NCBI GenBank assembly: GCA_948144175.1
Contig: CANXME010000784.1
Coordinates: 891,001 to 955,000 of the forward strand
Reading direction: 5' to 3'
Source: Closterium sp. NIES-65
Lineage: Eukaryota > Streptophyta > Zygnematophyceae > Desmidiales > Closteriaceae
Length of the DNA: 64,000 nucleotides
This document shows, in pieces, positions 22,139 through 33,726 of this stretch (within the stretch, counting starts at the first letter, position 1; the number at the start of each line of letters is the position of its first letter). Under the pieces are notes generated by a model. It worked only from the letters and a program-made list of their open reading frames with translations. It ran no database searches and was not told the origin of the DNA. A program made the translations under genes and the position numbers.

Positions 22139-25100
22139 CTCTCCCACCTTCTAAATAAGGTGCCCTTATACGAAGCCGAGTCTTGCAGTAGCGTGAAAAC
22201 TGCAGATCTCGGTCGAAAACTGATCTGACGGTGCGGAAGCATGTTGACTTTCGAGTTGACGCGTGGCTGAGCGCGTTGACCACGCGAATTTCAAAGAGTT
22301 GGGATGTCAGCCGTTGATACTGCCGATGTCAATCGGGCGGTTGAAAGCGAATGTCGATCTCAAATCGTTCGACGAGGAAGACCGTCGATGTCGTGGATGT
22401 GTATCGGATAGTTTTGGTGAATGTCATGTCGGCGGGAAGTCTGACGCGTTGTCAGAGATCGATGAATATGGTGCCGTCGATGTCGATGAAGCCATCGCGT
22501 GCGTCCGTCGTGCTGGGTGTGTCAGACGAACTGTCAGCAATAACTGCCGAAATGTCAGAGACCTGCCAAGAACAGTGCGTGAGCACTCTTTCTCCCCCCC
22601 CCTGGGAACTACTGCCCACCAAAATATGCACAGCCGCGCGGGCACAAAACCTCAACCACAGTGACGCAGAATACCAAGTGTTATGACCTAGCCGCCTGAA
22701 ATTCAGCCGATGAGCAGTCGAAATTGCTGTCGGTGGCGAAATCTCACTGTCGAAAACCCCGAAAATGCCAAGGGTAAATTCTGTTGAAGTCCCTTCAAAA
22801 TAATATCGTTTTTGCAGGAACTCGGCATGAAGAATTTCTTCGTGCTGTCTTGTTGGTACGAATGTTGCTGCAGCATCTCTCGTGACTGCCACCTCGAAAA
22901 CCCCCGCGTGGCAGTATCGAATCACTTGTCTGCTGCCCGATCTCAAGTTGGCAGCTGCTGCAATCCTGAAATTGCTGCCGTTTGTCTTGTTTGCAGGCAA
23001 AAATCCTCGCTGTAGCTTCTCCAGCTGTCGGTGCCCCCGGCAATCTTGTCCAGGCTCGCCGAGGCCCTTGTCGCGTTGCTCCGAAAACTCCCGGTCAGGG
23101 ACGAAAACAGCTGCTGCTCTTCCCCCTGACCTCGCCAATATTTTTTCAAACACGAACTTGAACTGCCGATGACGTCAGCTGCATTATCGGTGTTGTCGTG
23201 ACTCGCCGAAAACCTCCGGGCAGGGGCGAAAACAGCTGTCGCCTTCTCCCCCCACCTGTTGCAAAATTTTCCCTCGTGTTGCGGCTGGTACCTTCGAGCA
23301 GCTTCCGATTTGAACGGCTACACACTTTGACAACGAGTGCCTTCGCACGCTTAATCAAGCAACGCTGCAGTCGGCCGTTGGCACGGATACTGTCAGCGAC
23401 CGCGCTGACTCCGTTAAAAACTCTTTTCGGAACTGCTCGTTGCACCCGTAAATGTCGGAAATTTCCACACCACGTAAAGTCTTGGTCGCCTGCAGGTTGC
23501 CCCCCGAAAGAACCGATGTGTCTAGCGTGCCCACCCGTCGCCATTTTTCTCTCCATGGTTAACCACACTAGCAACCCACAAACAGGAGGTGCTCTTTCGT
23601 GCGGAGCCCGGATTCATGGGTCTACCGGGACCGAATTTCACGGAACCTAGCCCGCATCAACGCCGCAGATCTTGCCGTAGAAGTTCCCCAGCTGGCTTCG
23701 AAGTACACCGTAAACCGCTGAAACAGCTGGCGAGCAGACGTTCACCCGTCTCCCACCGTTGGAATAAAACCCCGAAAATCATGGTTGTTGAAGCAGTCCC
23801 GAAGTATTTTCCGCCGCATAACCCCGACGTTTCCGCCGTTGACCCTGGTACTCCGACGTTCACCCGTCTTCGTACCCGTCGAAATTACTTAGCGAATCCC
23901 ACGTATCCTTGGCGATACACCGCTCGACGCGCCTCCATGTAACAATATCAAACCCTTTCGGGGGTCTACCGAATAGACTCCGAAATTCGCGGGGGATTAG
24001 TGTATGGGCTCAACCTTTCACTCTGGAGATCTTCTGGAGCACCCACAAATTTCCCTCCATTTTATTTTTCACCCCGCGACAATTTCGCTTGCCGTCGTTC
24101 ACCCAGCGTCCGCTTTTGTTGGATGAGGTTTAACTCCGTGTTGCCCGCAATTTTTCTTATCAGAATATTATGCTCTAGCCAGTAGTGGGGTGCTCCATAG
24201 CGAGTATAACCCTTCTAGGGTTTGCTATTTGTATCCCCATTCTTGCTAGTTCAACCCTCTTCTTTCTTCTAAACTTTCACATTTCTGACATTCGGTGAAG
24301 GCGCGAATGCTATCGTAGCCGGGTCATGTTTATGGGATCAAACAGTCGGACCGGCCGCTTCGTTGCCCACCGCGTCTATCACATTTAAAACTCCACAGCT
24401 TCGGAAAGCCCCTTCTTCGCCGCTACACCATGTCGGGTAGACCGTTGAATTAGGAGAAACTCTGACAGCTGCACCAAGTGCTTCAGCTCCGACTTTTTCG
24501 GCGGGGTAACTCCTGCCGATGGTCCGGTTTTGTCCGGGCCGAAACAGTGTCGCTCCCAGAGATTTTCTTGTACGCCCTGCCGTCGAACCAGCGTCACCCG
24601 TGCCTTTCTAACTAGCACAGGGCTAAACACAGGGCCCCACCTTTGGATCCAGTGGCCTATAGGACTTACACCTTGCCTTCGAGGCCTTCTTGGCGTGAGG
24701 TATGTGAAACGTCGGTAGACTTTGGCCGGTAGGGAGCTCCTTCTGCTACCGCCGCTTAGCCGCAAATCTCGGCCTCAGCAAAAAGTCGTCGCAGTAGGTC
24801 GTTTTCTCCCCTCCTGAAGCTCGGAATCCGTTTCTCTCGCCAAACCCGAATTGTCGCAACTCCGTTTATTGTAGCCGGTAGACCTGGCGAAATTCGCGGG
24901 TCTAGACGCTGCGGCAAACTGTTGTCCTCGTCGGTGTACTGCCCCGTCTGCGACACAACTTCCCTTGATCAGGGGGAATCTGTGCCGCCTGAAGTACAGT
25001 GTCGGCTGCTGCTGTTGCTCCGAAGATTTCGGCCGACTTTGTTACAGGCGCAGAAGTGACCCTAACGAAAACAGTCTAGTCGTAGGCGGCCTTTTCCGAA

Positions 25101-25855
25101 CTTTTCGGCGGTTTGAAAATAACTTCCGTCCCACACTGTGCCGCTCCTGCCGAAAACGCCAACGACGCACCCTCCTGTAGCCACACCGGCCACACCCGGG
25201 CTGGAACGACGGTAGACCCCCGCTTTCTTCGTGTAGTTGTCACGTCGTCACTCCGCGCCGCTGCATTTTCTGACGCAAATCACCATGCGCCTGGCTGCTC
25301 GCACAGCAGTCGTTTTCCACGTGCTGCTACCCGAAATCTTCGCGCATAGTGACCACGATCGTCACTTGTCGAAGACCTCCAACGGACTGATGCACGATGT
25401 TACGAAGATGCTCGACGCCACGTGCTGCATGCAATCCGTTCCGAAACTGTCGCGCGCAGTTGTCGACCACATTCCGACGCAACTCGCACGACGATCTTGC
25501 TTCCGACATCTTCGGACGTGCACTGACGGAGATCCTGTCGACGTCAGCTGCCACACAAATTAACTCCGAAAATGGCGAAACGAATACTGTTAACTCACGC
25601 ATTAACTGCGACGACAGCAAAAGCTGTTCGCCACCCGGGGGGAGGGAGGCCACGGTCCATCTCGACCGTCGAGGGCAAGGATCCGTCGGTGCAGCAGGAG
25701 CGCCCGTAAAAACATGGCCGATAGGAGCAACTATCCGTTCTCCTGGCCGGCTACTGCGCTGCTCCTGTCACCACGGCATCCTTCCCTGTCCCCCCCCCGA
25801 GGGGCAATACACTCTAAACAACGGGGAACCTAGGAACTTAGGCTTTGATACCAGG
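22139..25855 (-). other. interior of element G
   Basis: 3.7 kb without recognisable protein. It is rich in CGAAAA and AACAGCTG words. A segment at about 23081-23135 recurs in altered form at about 23205-23260 (cgaaaacagctg plus a pyrimidine tract). Minus-strand frames of up to 233 codons match no family I know. A solo LTR sits at 24158-24281. Confidence 0.7.
24158..24281 (+). mobile_element. solo LTR, W family, nested in G
   Basis: A 124-bp LTR alone, with a perfect TTTCT duplication (24153-24157 and 24282-24286). The core TAGTGGGGTGCTCCATAGCG and CTAGGGTTTGCTATTTGTA match the LTRs of element W. It is the usual product of recombination between the two LTRs of one insertion, and it postdates G. 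Confidence 0.88.
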
Positions 25856-26134
25856 TGTTATGAGTTGTACTATGAAGAGTGCGCGGAAGACTTTATAAAA
25901 AGGATGTCGAATACAGAATGTCGAGAATGATAAAGAAGCAAGCATTTATAGGGTCGAAACCGTGCTAGGCAAGGACCTCGGGACGTGGATGGGTTGGAAG
26001 TGTCGCGATTGGTGCGGAGCGACTCGTCGGTGGTTCGGTCCGAAGTGTAGGCCGAACCTCGAAACTGGCGCGAAGTGCTCGGGGTTGTCCTCGCTAGGAA
26101 CAACCTCTACAGTAATGAATTCATATTCATTACA
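25856..26134 (-). repeat. 5' LTR of element G
   Basis: 279 bp; GCTGA follows at 26135-26139. Confidence 0.9.
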
Positions 26135-26243
26135 GCTGACGCACTGCGTTTTATTTTTGTCTAATATGTACACTACGCTGCTTTGTCGAATTTACGTAAC
26201 AATTACGATTAATCCCCTAACGAACTCATGGGATACGCCCTTA

Positions 26244-26387
26244 TATTTGGTTTCACATTTTGGGGATATAATTTCAACTATGATTTTCCATGCACTCTTA
26301 GGAGCACATGTTTGAACTTTCTGAAACTATGTTCAAATGGATGCCTCAAAGAGTGAATAATGATATCCTTAAATGTGAAACCAAATA
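26244..26387. repeat. imperfect 144-bp foldback
   Basis: The outer 17 bp of each arm are exact reverse complements (26244-26260 and 26371-26387: tatttggtttcacattt). Further in, GGATAT/ATATCC, CACTCTT/AAGAGTG and TTTGAAC/GTTCAAA also pair, closing on a roughly 13-base loop. The left arm has about 17 extra bases. It could be a small foldback MITE or a microRNA-type precursor. Confidence 0.65.
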
Positions 26388-26529
26388 CTATGCACGTACT
26401 TATCATGTTGAAACCATTAACTTGTTCGACCGTCCCAGCATCGTCGATAAATACGGCGCAGAATATTCTGGCTTCAACATGATTGTACAGATAAACAATC
26501 AGGTAAGAAATGTGGTTGGATGCTTCAAA
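26308..26529 (+). CDS. unrecognised open frame, possible exon
   Basis: About 74 codons (MFELSETMFKWMPQRV..., later LFDRPSIVDKYGAEYSGFN) before element I begins. The frame is also open on the far side of I, in phase with the TCAAA target site (VNVKMHHATREVDGVVETV..., 33732 to 34028), before it becomes Thr/Asn/His-rich. No domain recognised. The first third overlaps the foldback and the end is CA-rich simple sequence, so it may be chance. If real, it is a host exon split by element I. Confidence 0.3.
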
Positions 26530-26665
26530 TGTCAGAATCAGAAACGAGAATGAATGACTAGAATGAGTGTTGGGTACAAATAGGTCAAACCTAACCCTAG
26601 AAATGTGTACCCACTATAGGCTAACCCACTGTAGCCTAAACAAGCACATCATACAATGTTTGACA
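26530..26665 (-). repeat. 3' LTR of element I
   Basis: 136 bp, identical to the partner. It carries AACCCTAG near its middle. Confidence 0.93.
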
Positions 26666-26893
26666 CACCCCCATAGGCAAAGTGGGGGAGAACAAGGGGT
26701 CACAAGACCAGTCAAAGCAAAACAAAGCTCCAGGTGGATCTCAAGGATACCACACAAGTTCCGAGCACAAGCAAGCGGTCACAAGACCAGTTCACATGCA
26801 GATTTATAAAAGAACAAGAGATACAGTAATCACAACCTAGCAAGAGTAAGCATGCAGATATATATATATATAGAGATCACTGTACAAGCAAAG
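26666..26893 (-). other. 3' UTR and polypurine tract of element I
   Basis: The same conserved layout as D: polypurine hairpin by the LTR, (TA)n near 26860-26872 just after pol. Confidence 0.7.
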
Positions 26894-28440
26894 TCAAGAA
26901 GTGAGCAAATGAGGGACAGTAGGCACGAGGCCTAGAACGGTACATAAGCGCTGATGGTCACAAGGCTGAAGCGCCTTGGTGAACACGTCAGCAGTGTTGG
27001 CACGAGTGGCCACGTAACGCAGACAAAGCTGACCTCGCTGCTGCAGCTCTCGAGCAAGAAAGTAGCGCAGAGCAATGTGCTTTGTCCTGTGCTCCAGTCT
27101 GTGCTCCCCACACAAGGCAATGGTGGCCTTGTTGTCGACGTACAGCACTGGAGGAGAACGAGGCTGCTCTCCAAGGTCAGTCAGCAGGTAGGTGAGCCAG
27201 CAAAGCTCCTGGGCAGCCATGGCCGTGGCGTAGATCTCAGCCTCACAGCTGGAGCTCAGAACAGAAGAAGAGCGAGTAGAACGCCAAGAGACAGAGCCAG
27301 AGCCAAGACTGAAGGTGTAACCCTGGGACGACCGCTGAGTAGCCTGGTCGTCTGCCCAGGAAGCGTCTGAGTGCCCAGTGAGAACAGGCCGGTCTCGCCC
27401 TCCAAGCACTAGCCCCATGCCCGACGTACTGCACAATTAGCGCAACACCCTCTTAGCTGCATCCATGTGCTCCTTCCGGTGACGGCCGGGAGCGACATAG
27501 CGTGCTAAGATGCTGAGAGGGTATGCAAGGTCAGGTCGAGTGCAGGTCATCAGGTACATGAGGCAGCCCACAAGCTCTGGATACGGACCACTCGGCTCTA
27601 CGGACTCATCCGAAGGCAGAGCTGAGAGCGAGTGTCCCGTAGGCAGAGGAGTGGACTGAGGCGAGGAGTACGTGAACCCGAAGCGCTGAAGGACCTGCTG
27701 CACCATGTGTGACTGAGTCAAGGTGATGGTGCGCCATGCTCTGTCCCGGGTGATCTGCAAGCCAAGATAGCTTGTCAGTTCACCAAGGTCTGTGCACGTG
27801 TGTCTCTTCTGCAGCTCGGACTTCACGTGAGCGAGACCAACTGTGTCAGAAGTGGCAAAGACCAAGTCGTCGACGTACACAAGGATGTAGAACGGCGGCA
27901 GCGAGGGGTCGGTGCGTAGAAACAGCGACGGGTCAGCAGTAGAAGGAGCGAACCCAAGAGCCGCAAGTGTAGTCCTCAGTGTGTCGTGCCACTCACGTGG
28001 CGCCTGGCGGAGACCGTAGACTGGCCGCCGGAGGCTCCACTGGGTACCAGGAGGGAACGACCCAGTGAAGCCAGGTGGGCGGCGCAGCCAGATCTCCTCG
28101 TGCAGGCTGCCCTGCAAGAAAGCTGTGCTGAAGTCTAGAGAGTGGAGCTCGTAGTCACGCTGAGCGGCGACGTGTAGCAGAACCCGAAGAGTGGTCATCT
28201 TCGGGGTCGGGGAGAAGGTCTGGAAGAAGTCAACTCCCTCTCGCTGACTGAAGCCTCGTGCAACGTAACGCGCCTTGAAGACAGGCGGAGAGCCCGGCGG
28301 CCGCTTCACCCTAAAAATCCACATGCCACTGACGATGTTCGCCCCAGTGGGGGAACCTCGTCGACGTAGGTGCCAGTGGACTTCCAGGAAGCCATCTCTG
28401 TGTCCATGGCTGACTCCCACTGAGAGGAGTAGGGACCGGC
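26894..28440 (-). pseudogene. rt-rh: RT-RNase H region of element I
   Basis: Reverse transcriptase at about 28440-27700 with all fingers-palm signatures, including LHSLDFSTAFLQGSL, VYGLRQAPREWHD and the palm YVDDLVF near 27875. RNase H at about 27390-26894 (TGHSDASWADD, SCEAEIYA, YVDNKATIALC, RTKHIALRYF, ADVFTKAL). Near complete fossil. Confidence 0.92.
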
Positions 28441-29920
28441 CATCGCCTCTGCGTAAGAGCGTGGGGTCGGGATGTCTGGTGCATCCGGGTCTCCCTCAGG
28501 GGCAACGAGCATGGACACGAGATGGGGCAAAGCAGCGGCAAGGCAACCAACCTCCTCCTGCCTGTCCTCAAGAACGTCCGTGCCAAGAGCACACTCACCC
28601 CCGACGGACGGAGGACAGACAGACTCAGACTCAGCAACAAGACTCGCAGCGTAGTCTAGACGACACGCAGCTGCAAAGTCGACAAGCTCAGTGACTAAGG
28701 CAGACGCAGCAGCGGACTCAAAGGAAGGGTCAGTGACAACCGTAGCGAGGAGACGTGTGACAGTAGGACTGGCAGCGCGAAGGGTGTCTGACTCCGAGTC
28801 AGCAAGCGCAGGAAGAGAGGACGCAGGAGGCGACGGGAGAGCGACACGCTGCGGAGCAGTGGACTGACGAAGCCCCATCTGGTGAGTGCCTGGGACAGCA
28901 AGAGGACGCTGACGCTGGACACGACTAGCAGTGGTAGCAACATGAACAGGCGACGCTCGACGAGACGCAGGTGACACAGGACGTGAAGCAGGCTCACGTC
29001 TCTCAGCTAGACCTCCAGTCGGACCAGTGTACGGAGTAGGCACAGGGAGTGGGGAGGCAGTCAGTAACTGTGGCTGTGACTGGACAGACGGAGGACACTC
29101 TAAGGCGAGAGGAGGACACTGACAAAGAACCTGCTGAAGGAGCGGAACGAAGTACGGCCGTGGCCGTGCAGCAACTCTCGAACCAGCAGAAGCTCCAGCG
29201 GCAGGGTCCTCAGCACCAGCAGAAGCTCCACCCTCCGGGTCCTCCACTCCAGCAGCAGCAGCAGCACCTCCTGCAGCAGCACCACCAGCAGCAGCAGCAC
29301 CTCCAGCACCAGGGTCCTCAGTACGAGCAGCACCTCCAGCAGCACCGCCAGCAGCAGCAACACCTCCAGCACCAGGGTCCGCAGCACCCGCAGCAGCGTC
29401 AACTCCGGGGACCCCAGCACCAGCAGCTCCACTTCGGAGACTGATGTGCCGAGCGTACCACTCTCGAAGCTGTGGGGAAGAGGGCGGCTCCCGCCGTGGT
29501 GGGGAAACACGAGTACCAACTCCAGTAGCACCACGAGCCCGAGACGCACCCCGCCGGAGGCTGCAGTACCGTGAGTACCACTCACGAAGCTGCTGCGAAG
29601 AGGGAGGTCCTCCAGGCGCCTCACAGTCAACTGCAACACAACCAGGCTCAGTACCCCCAGACTCAGCAACGCCAGGCTCAGTACCCTCAGCCCCAGCACC
29701 CCCAGGCTCAGCATCCCCAGTCTCAGTACCTCCAGACTCAGCACCCCCAGGCTCAACACCCCCAGTCTCAGCACCCCCAGGCTCAGCACCCCCAGGCTCC
29801 GCCCGCTCAGGCTCCGCACGCTCAGGCTCCGCACGCTCAGGCTCAGCACCTCTAGCAGGACGCGAGTCGACAGCTACCTCGGCAGGCTCAACCGGGTCTA
29901 CCTGAGAGACACCTGAGGGA
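28440..29920 (-). pseudogene. integrase-RT linker of element I
   Basis: About 480 residues without an enzyme fold: 15-bp repeats encoding AEPER/AEPGG (about 29880-29640), two LREWY motifs (about 29610 and 29460) each followed by SLRxGA, Gly/Ala-rich text, and a Pro/Ser/Arg-rich stretch before RT. Confidence 0.75.
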
Positions 29921-29949
29921 GCGGCACCCTGAGGGGGGAGGGGGTCTAC

Positions 29950-30960
29950 CACTTCAGCACCTGGCGCGAGGAAGAGAGGCGGGGGAGGGAGCGGGGCAGT
30001 GCGGTAGGGGAAGAGGCGGTAGAAGGGCACGGACTCGTCAAAAGTGACGTCCTGAGAGGGGAAGACGCGGTGCGAGGCGGGGTGGTAAAACTGCCCGCCA
30101 GACGCATCCGGGGCAAAGCCAAGAAAGACACAGGGAGCAGTGCGGGAGGAGAGCTTGTCCGCAGACGTGTCGCGAACAAAAGCTCGGGATCCCCAGACAC
30201 GGAAGCGTGACGCATCGCCAACCTCCCCCGTCCACAGCAGTGTGGGCGAGGTCTCCGGAGCGGAGACACGGGGCCAGAGGTTGAGCTGATGCGCAGCGTA
30301 CCGGACCGCAAACGGCCACAGAAAGTGGGGGGCAGCCGCGTGGACTAAGGAGGTACGAGCGACCTCCATGACCAAGCCAATGCGGCGCTCAGCAACCCCA
30401 TTCTGCTGTGGAGAGGCCGGAAGCGTGAACGACTGGCGAATGCCGTGCTCAGCACAGTAGGCTGCGAAGAGGTCGGAGGAGAACTCGCCACCTCTGTCAG
30501 AGTGCAAGCGCAGGACAGGAAACTCCGAGCGAAAACGCTCTCGTAGCTGAAGACGTGCTCTGCTGATCCAAGGGATCAGGACATCAGGGACTTCACCCTT
30601 GCTGCGCAAGGGGAAGACCGTGGTGTAGTGCGAGTAGTCGTCAACGACGATCAAGAAGTACCTCTCCTGGCCCTGACCACGGACGCGGGCTGGGCCCCAC
30701 ACGTCCATGTGGAGCGTCTGCAAAGGAGCAGTCGTCGGGGGGAACGAGGAGGAGTGAGGGGCAGCGCGTTGCCGCCCCTCGACACAGGGAAGACAAGGAG
30801 GAGCAAGGGAGGGTGGGAGGGGAGGGAGTACCCGAGGAAGACCAGAGACAAGGTACCGGGCGTGCATGCCCCGAAGGCGTTGCACTGACGGGTGACTAAG
30901 TCGATGGTGCCAGAGGACAGTCTTGTGCGCTAGAGAGCGACACGAGCAGGGGGCAGACAG
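29950..30960 (-). pseudogene. int: Integrase region of element I
   Basis: GAG-pre-integrase LWHHRLSHPSVQRLRG with downstream CLPCVEG, then the DDE core HMDVWGPARV / HSDRGGEF / QNGVAERR. The copia C-terminal features follow: LWPRVSAPETSP, VWGSRAFVRDTSADKL, PCVFLGF, DVTFDESVPFYRLFPY. Confidence 0.92.
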
Positions 30961-31179
30961 CTGACCTGACGCAGACGCAGACGCAGACGCCGCTACCTGA
31001 GGGGACTCAGTGGTCAGTGTGTACAGGTCCGACCCCGGCTGCCGAGTGAAGGTAGCCAGGTGACGGCCCGTCCGAGCACACGTGTAGTGTGTCACGCGCT
31101 CGTAGGCAGGGGTGAACTGGTGAACACCCCCATCCTGAAGCGCACAACCCGCCACCAAGTTCGTAGAGAACGAGGGGAG

Positions 31180-32847
31180 ATGAAGACCTGACAGTGTGCC
31201 CGACGGGACAGCAGGACAAGGAAGGAGGGTAGAGGAGGTCGCAATAACCGGACCCCCAGAGGGGTCAGCGAGCGAGACAGCGACTGGTCGAGCAAGGGGC
31301 TCAAGAGCAGTGCGGTCACGAAAGAAACAGCGCGAAGCGCCTGAGTCTAGAGTGAAGGTGTGCAGTGCCTCAGTGGACTCAGTAGTACCTGGGGTGGCGG
31401 ACACACAAGCACCTAGAGCAGTAGCCTCACCAGTACCTGGGGTAGCAGACACGCAAGCACCTAGGGCGGCAGCCTCACTCGTGCGGATGCCTGGGTCAGG
31501 CGGAACACTCAGGTACTGGTCCTCCTCTCCACTAATAGTCAATGCATACATTGCTTTGAGAAAAACATCAAAATCAAGAGCATAGATATCGATATCCTTC
31601 TTGAGGAGATCAGCCCACTGAGGGAGCTCAGGAGCGTCAGGAAACTGAGCACACCAAGCATCATCTAGGCGAGAGAAGCAGCGCTGCGCAGTGTGCGCCC
31701 TCCCGCACGTCTGTCCCTTGCGGCGACCAGTGCGGATGACGTACGTGCAGCTAAGGCTACCCCCCCCACCCCCGTGCTGTAAGTACCATTCACGAAGCTC
31801 CTGAGAGGACTGAGGGTGCTGCGCACTCTGGCCAGTGCCAGAGCCTCCACGACCACCACCGCCGCCTCCACCACGACCACCACCGCCCCTGCCGCCGCCA
31901 CGTCCACTGCCGCCACCACCACCGCCCCCACCCCGGCCACCGCCGCCGCCGCTGCCTCCACCACCCCCACCGCTGCCACTAGCCCCTCCAGCCCCGCCAC
32001 CGCCCCCGCCGCTGCCACCACCCCCACCACCGCCTCCCCCGCCGTCACCCCCACCGCCCTTGCCTCCCCTGCCCTTGCCGCTGCGGCGCCCGCTGGGAGC
32101 GGACGCAGAGCCGACCTGCTCAGCACCAAGAAGGTCGACAGCAGCAGCAGAGGCGACAGAGGGGAGGAGGGGGGAGGGGGAACACCCCTCGAAGAAAGGG
32201 GTGCGGGGGTCGCCACGAGAGGCACCTACAGCTACAATACTCTTCTCAGCTGCAAGTAGTTCCTTCTCTAGGGCGGCAATGGTGAGCTCAGTGGGACAGC
32301 GAGCTAGGAAGTGGTCCCTGACTGTACGCAGATTGTCAGGGAGGCGGGTGACTAGGTGGTAGAGAGTGAGCCAGAGCGGGGGAGGGTTGGAGGCAAGAAA
32401 CTCAGCGGGCATGGCTGCACGGAAGCGGGCATCACTAGTACGGAGGTGAGTGATGAGGTCAGCGACTGTCTGGAAAGCGGACAGGTCGGGGAACAGGTAG
32501 GGAAGGGAGAGACGGCCTAGTGCAGCTGAGGCCGGGGAGGAGTAGCGCGCAACTACAGCAGTGTATAGGGCCTGCGCAGTCTGATGCTGGCCGAAGTGCT
32601 CACGCTCATCGACTGGCAGGGAGTTGCGAATGGCAAAGCGGGCGTGGGCATCGCGAGTCTGCCACTGCGAGCGAGCATTAGCGGTAGCAGTAGTAGCAGG
32701 AGCAGGGACTGTGCCTAGTGCGTGATCGTACAGCGAGATATCCTCTCTGGCAGTGAGCTGGAGGAACAGGTGCAGATCATCGAGCCAGGTATCAAACTTA
32801 ATCGGGCGGCCCTCAGTATCGAATGAGAGAACTGTAGGGCTAGCCAT
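31180..32847 (-). pseudogene. gag-pr: Gag-protease region of element I
   Basis: Starts at the ATG of MASPTVLSFDTEGRPIKFD. The Gag core is about 215 residues. Then come RRSGKGRGGKGG and a linker of about 85 residues that is mostly Gly (about 32075-31830), SSQELREWY, the zinc knuckle variant CTYVIRTGRRKGQTC-GRAH-TAQRC (about 31760-31680), and copia protease around DSGASRCFFRD (about 31345). Confidence 0.92.
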
Positions 32848-33590
32848 AGATGAAGCAGTAGCAGTGGCAGTAGTAGTAGTAGCAGGAGTAGCAGTAGCAG
32901 CAGTGGTAGTAGCAGTAGAGCGGCGCGCCTCGGCTAGGGCGGCGCGGCTCGGCTAGGGCGGCGCAGCTCGGCCGGGTCACGCGGCTCGGTCGGGTCGCGC
33001 GGTTCGGCTCGGTCCTAGAGGGGAGAGCGCGGGGCCGGGTGGGGCTGCTAAGTGAGAGCGCGGGGCCGTCCATGGCGAGGGCGAGGCCGTGAGAGGCTAG
33101 CGCGGGGCCGACGGGGGCCTTAGGGGGCTAGCGCGGGGCCGACGGGGGCCTTAGGAGGCTAGCGCGGGGCCGATCGGGGGCCTTAGGAGGCTAGCGAGGG
33201 GCTAGCGCGGGGCCGACGGGGGCCTTAGGAGGCTAGCGCGGGGCCGTTCGGGGGCCTTAGGAGGCTAGCGCGGGGCTAGCGCGGGGCCGACGGGGGCCTT
33301 AGGAGGCTAGCGCGGGGCCGATCGGGGGCCGTGAGAGGCTAGCGCGGGGCCACACGGGGCCTTGAGAGGCTAGCGCCGGGCCACAAGGGGCCTTAAGAGG
33401 GCGACGCGAGGGGCCGTGAGGGGCCTTAAGGGGCGACGCGAGAGGGCCTTAGGGGGGCTTAAGAACGAGGCGCTCGAGGCGCAGGAAAAAAAAAAAAAAA
33501 AAAAAAAAAAGCGGCGCACGAGGGCGCGGCTAGCGGAAACGGTGGGCCCTATCGTTTCGGTCCTAGGTGGAACCTAGGCTCGTAATACCA
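32848..33590 (-). other. leader of element I
   Basis: Sense order: primer site, GGGCCCACC, a 25-nt homopolymer (A on the + strand, 33486-33510), ggctagcgcggggcc-type tandem repeats (about 33480-33080), and a (CTACTG)n-like tract before the gag ATG. Confidence 0.75.
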
Positions 33591-33726
33591 TGTCAGAATC
33601 AGAAACGAGAATGAATGACTAGAATGAGTGTTGGGTACAAATAGGTCAAACCTAACCCTAGAAATGTGTACCCACTATAGGCTAACCCACTGTAGCCTAA
33701 ACAAGCACATCATACAATGTTTGACA
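33591..33726 (-). repeat. 5' LTR of element I
   Basis: 136 bp; the TCAAA copy follows. Confidence 0.93.

Larger units (their letters stand above)
21861..26134 (-). mobile_element. Non-coding LTR retrotransposon G (LARD-like)
   Basis: A 4.27-kb element with LTRs of 278 bp (21861-22138) and 279 bp (25856-26134), about 7 substitutions and one indel apart, flanked by a perfect GCTGA duplication. Orientation is minus: the primer site TGGTATCAAAGCC (rc of 25840-25853; one mismatch to the initiator-tRNA primer consensus) lies 2 nt inside the right LTR, and a polypurine tract (AAGGTGGGAGAG, rc of 22139-22150) abuts the left LTR. The interior shows no Gag or Pol similarity in any frame, so it would have depended on another element for movement. 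Its superfamily cannot be told. One of the older insertions here. Confidence 0.9.
26135..26529. other. host segment between G and I
   Basis: AT-richer DNA holding an imperfect foldback (26244-26387) and a short open frame on the + strand. A consensus donor (CAG|GTAAGA, about 26512) lies in it. It ends at the left TCAAA copy of element I and continues at 33732. Confidence 0.5.
26530..33726 (-). mobile_element. Copia LTR retrotransposon I (group 2), youngest
   Basis: A 7.2-kb minus-strand copia with 136-bp LTRs (26530-26665 and 33591-33726) that I read as identical, and a perfect TCAAA duplication (26525-26529 and 33727-33731). The primer site TGGTATTACGAGCC lies inside the right LTR and the polypurine tract inside the left. 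Gag to RNase H are all present in order and it looks nearly whole, with about two breaks in reading frame. The identical LTRs point to a very recent insertion. Confidence 0.96.

Noticed and set aside
22452-23153. 233-codon minus frame in element G as a retroviral-type protein
   Set aside because: No Gag, Pol or envelope motif, and it crosses word-repeat sequence; treated as non-coding interior.
33486-33510. A-run as the tail of a processed retrocopy
   Set aside because: It lies within the leader of element I at a position where the sibling D has a short A-run, with no target duplication around it.
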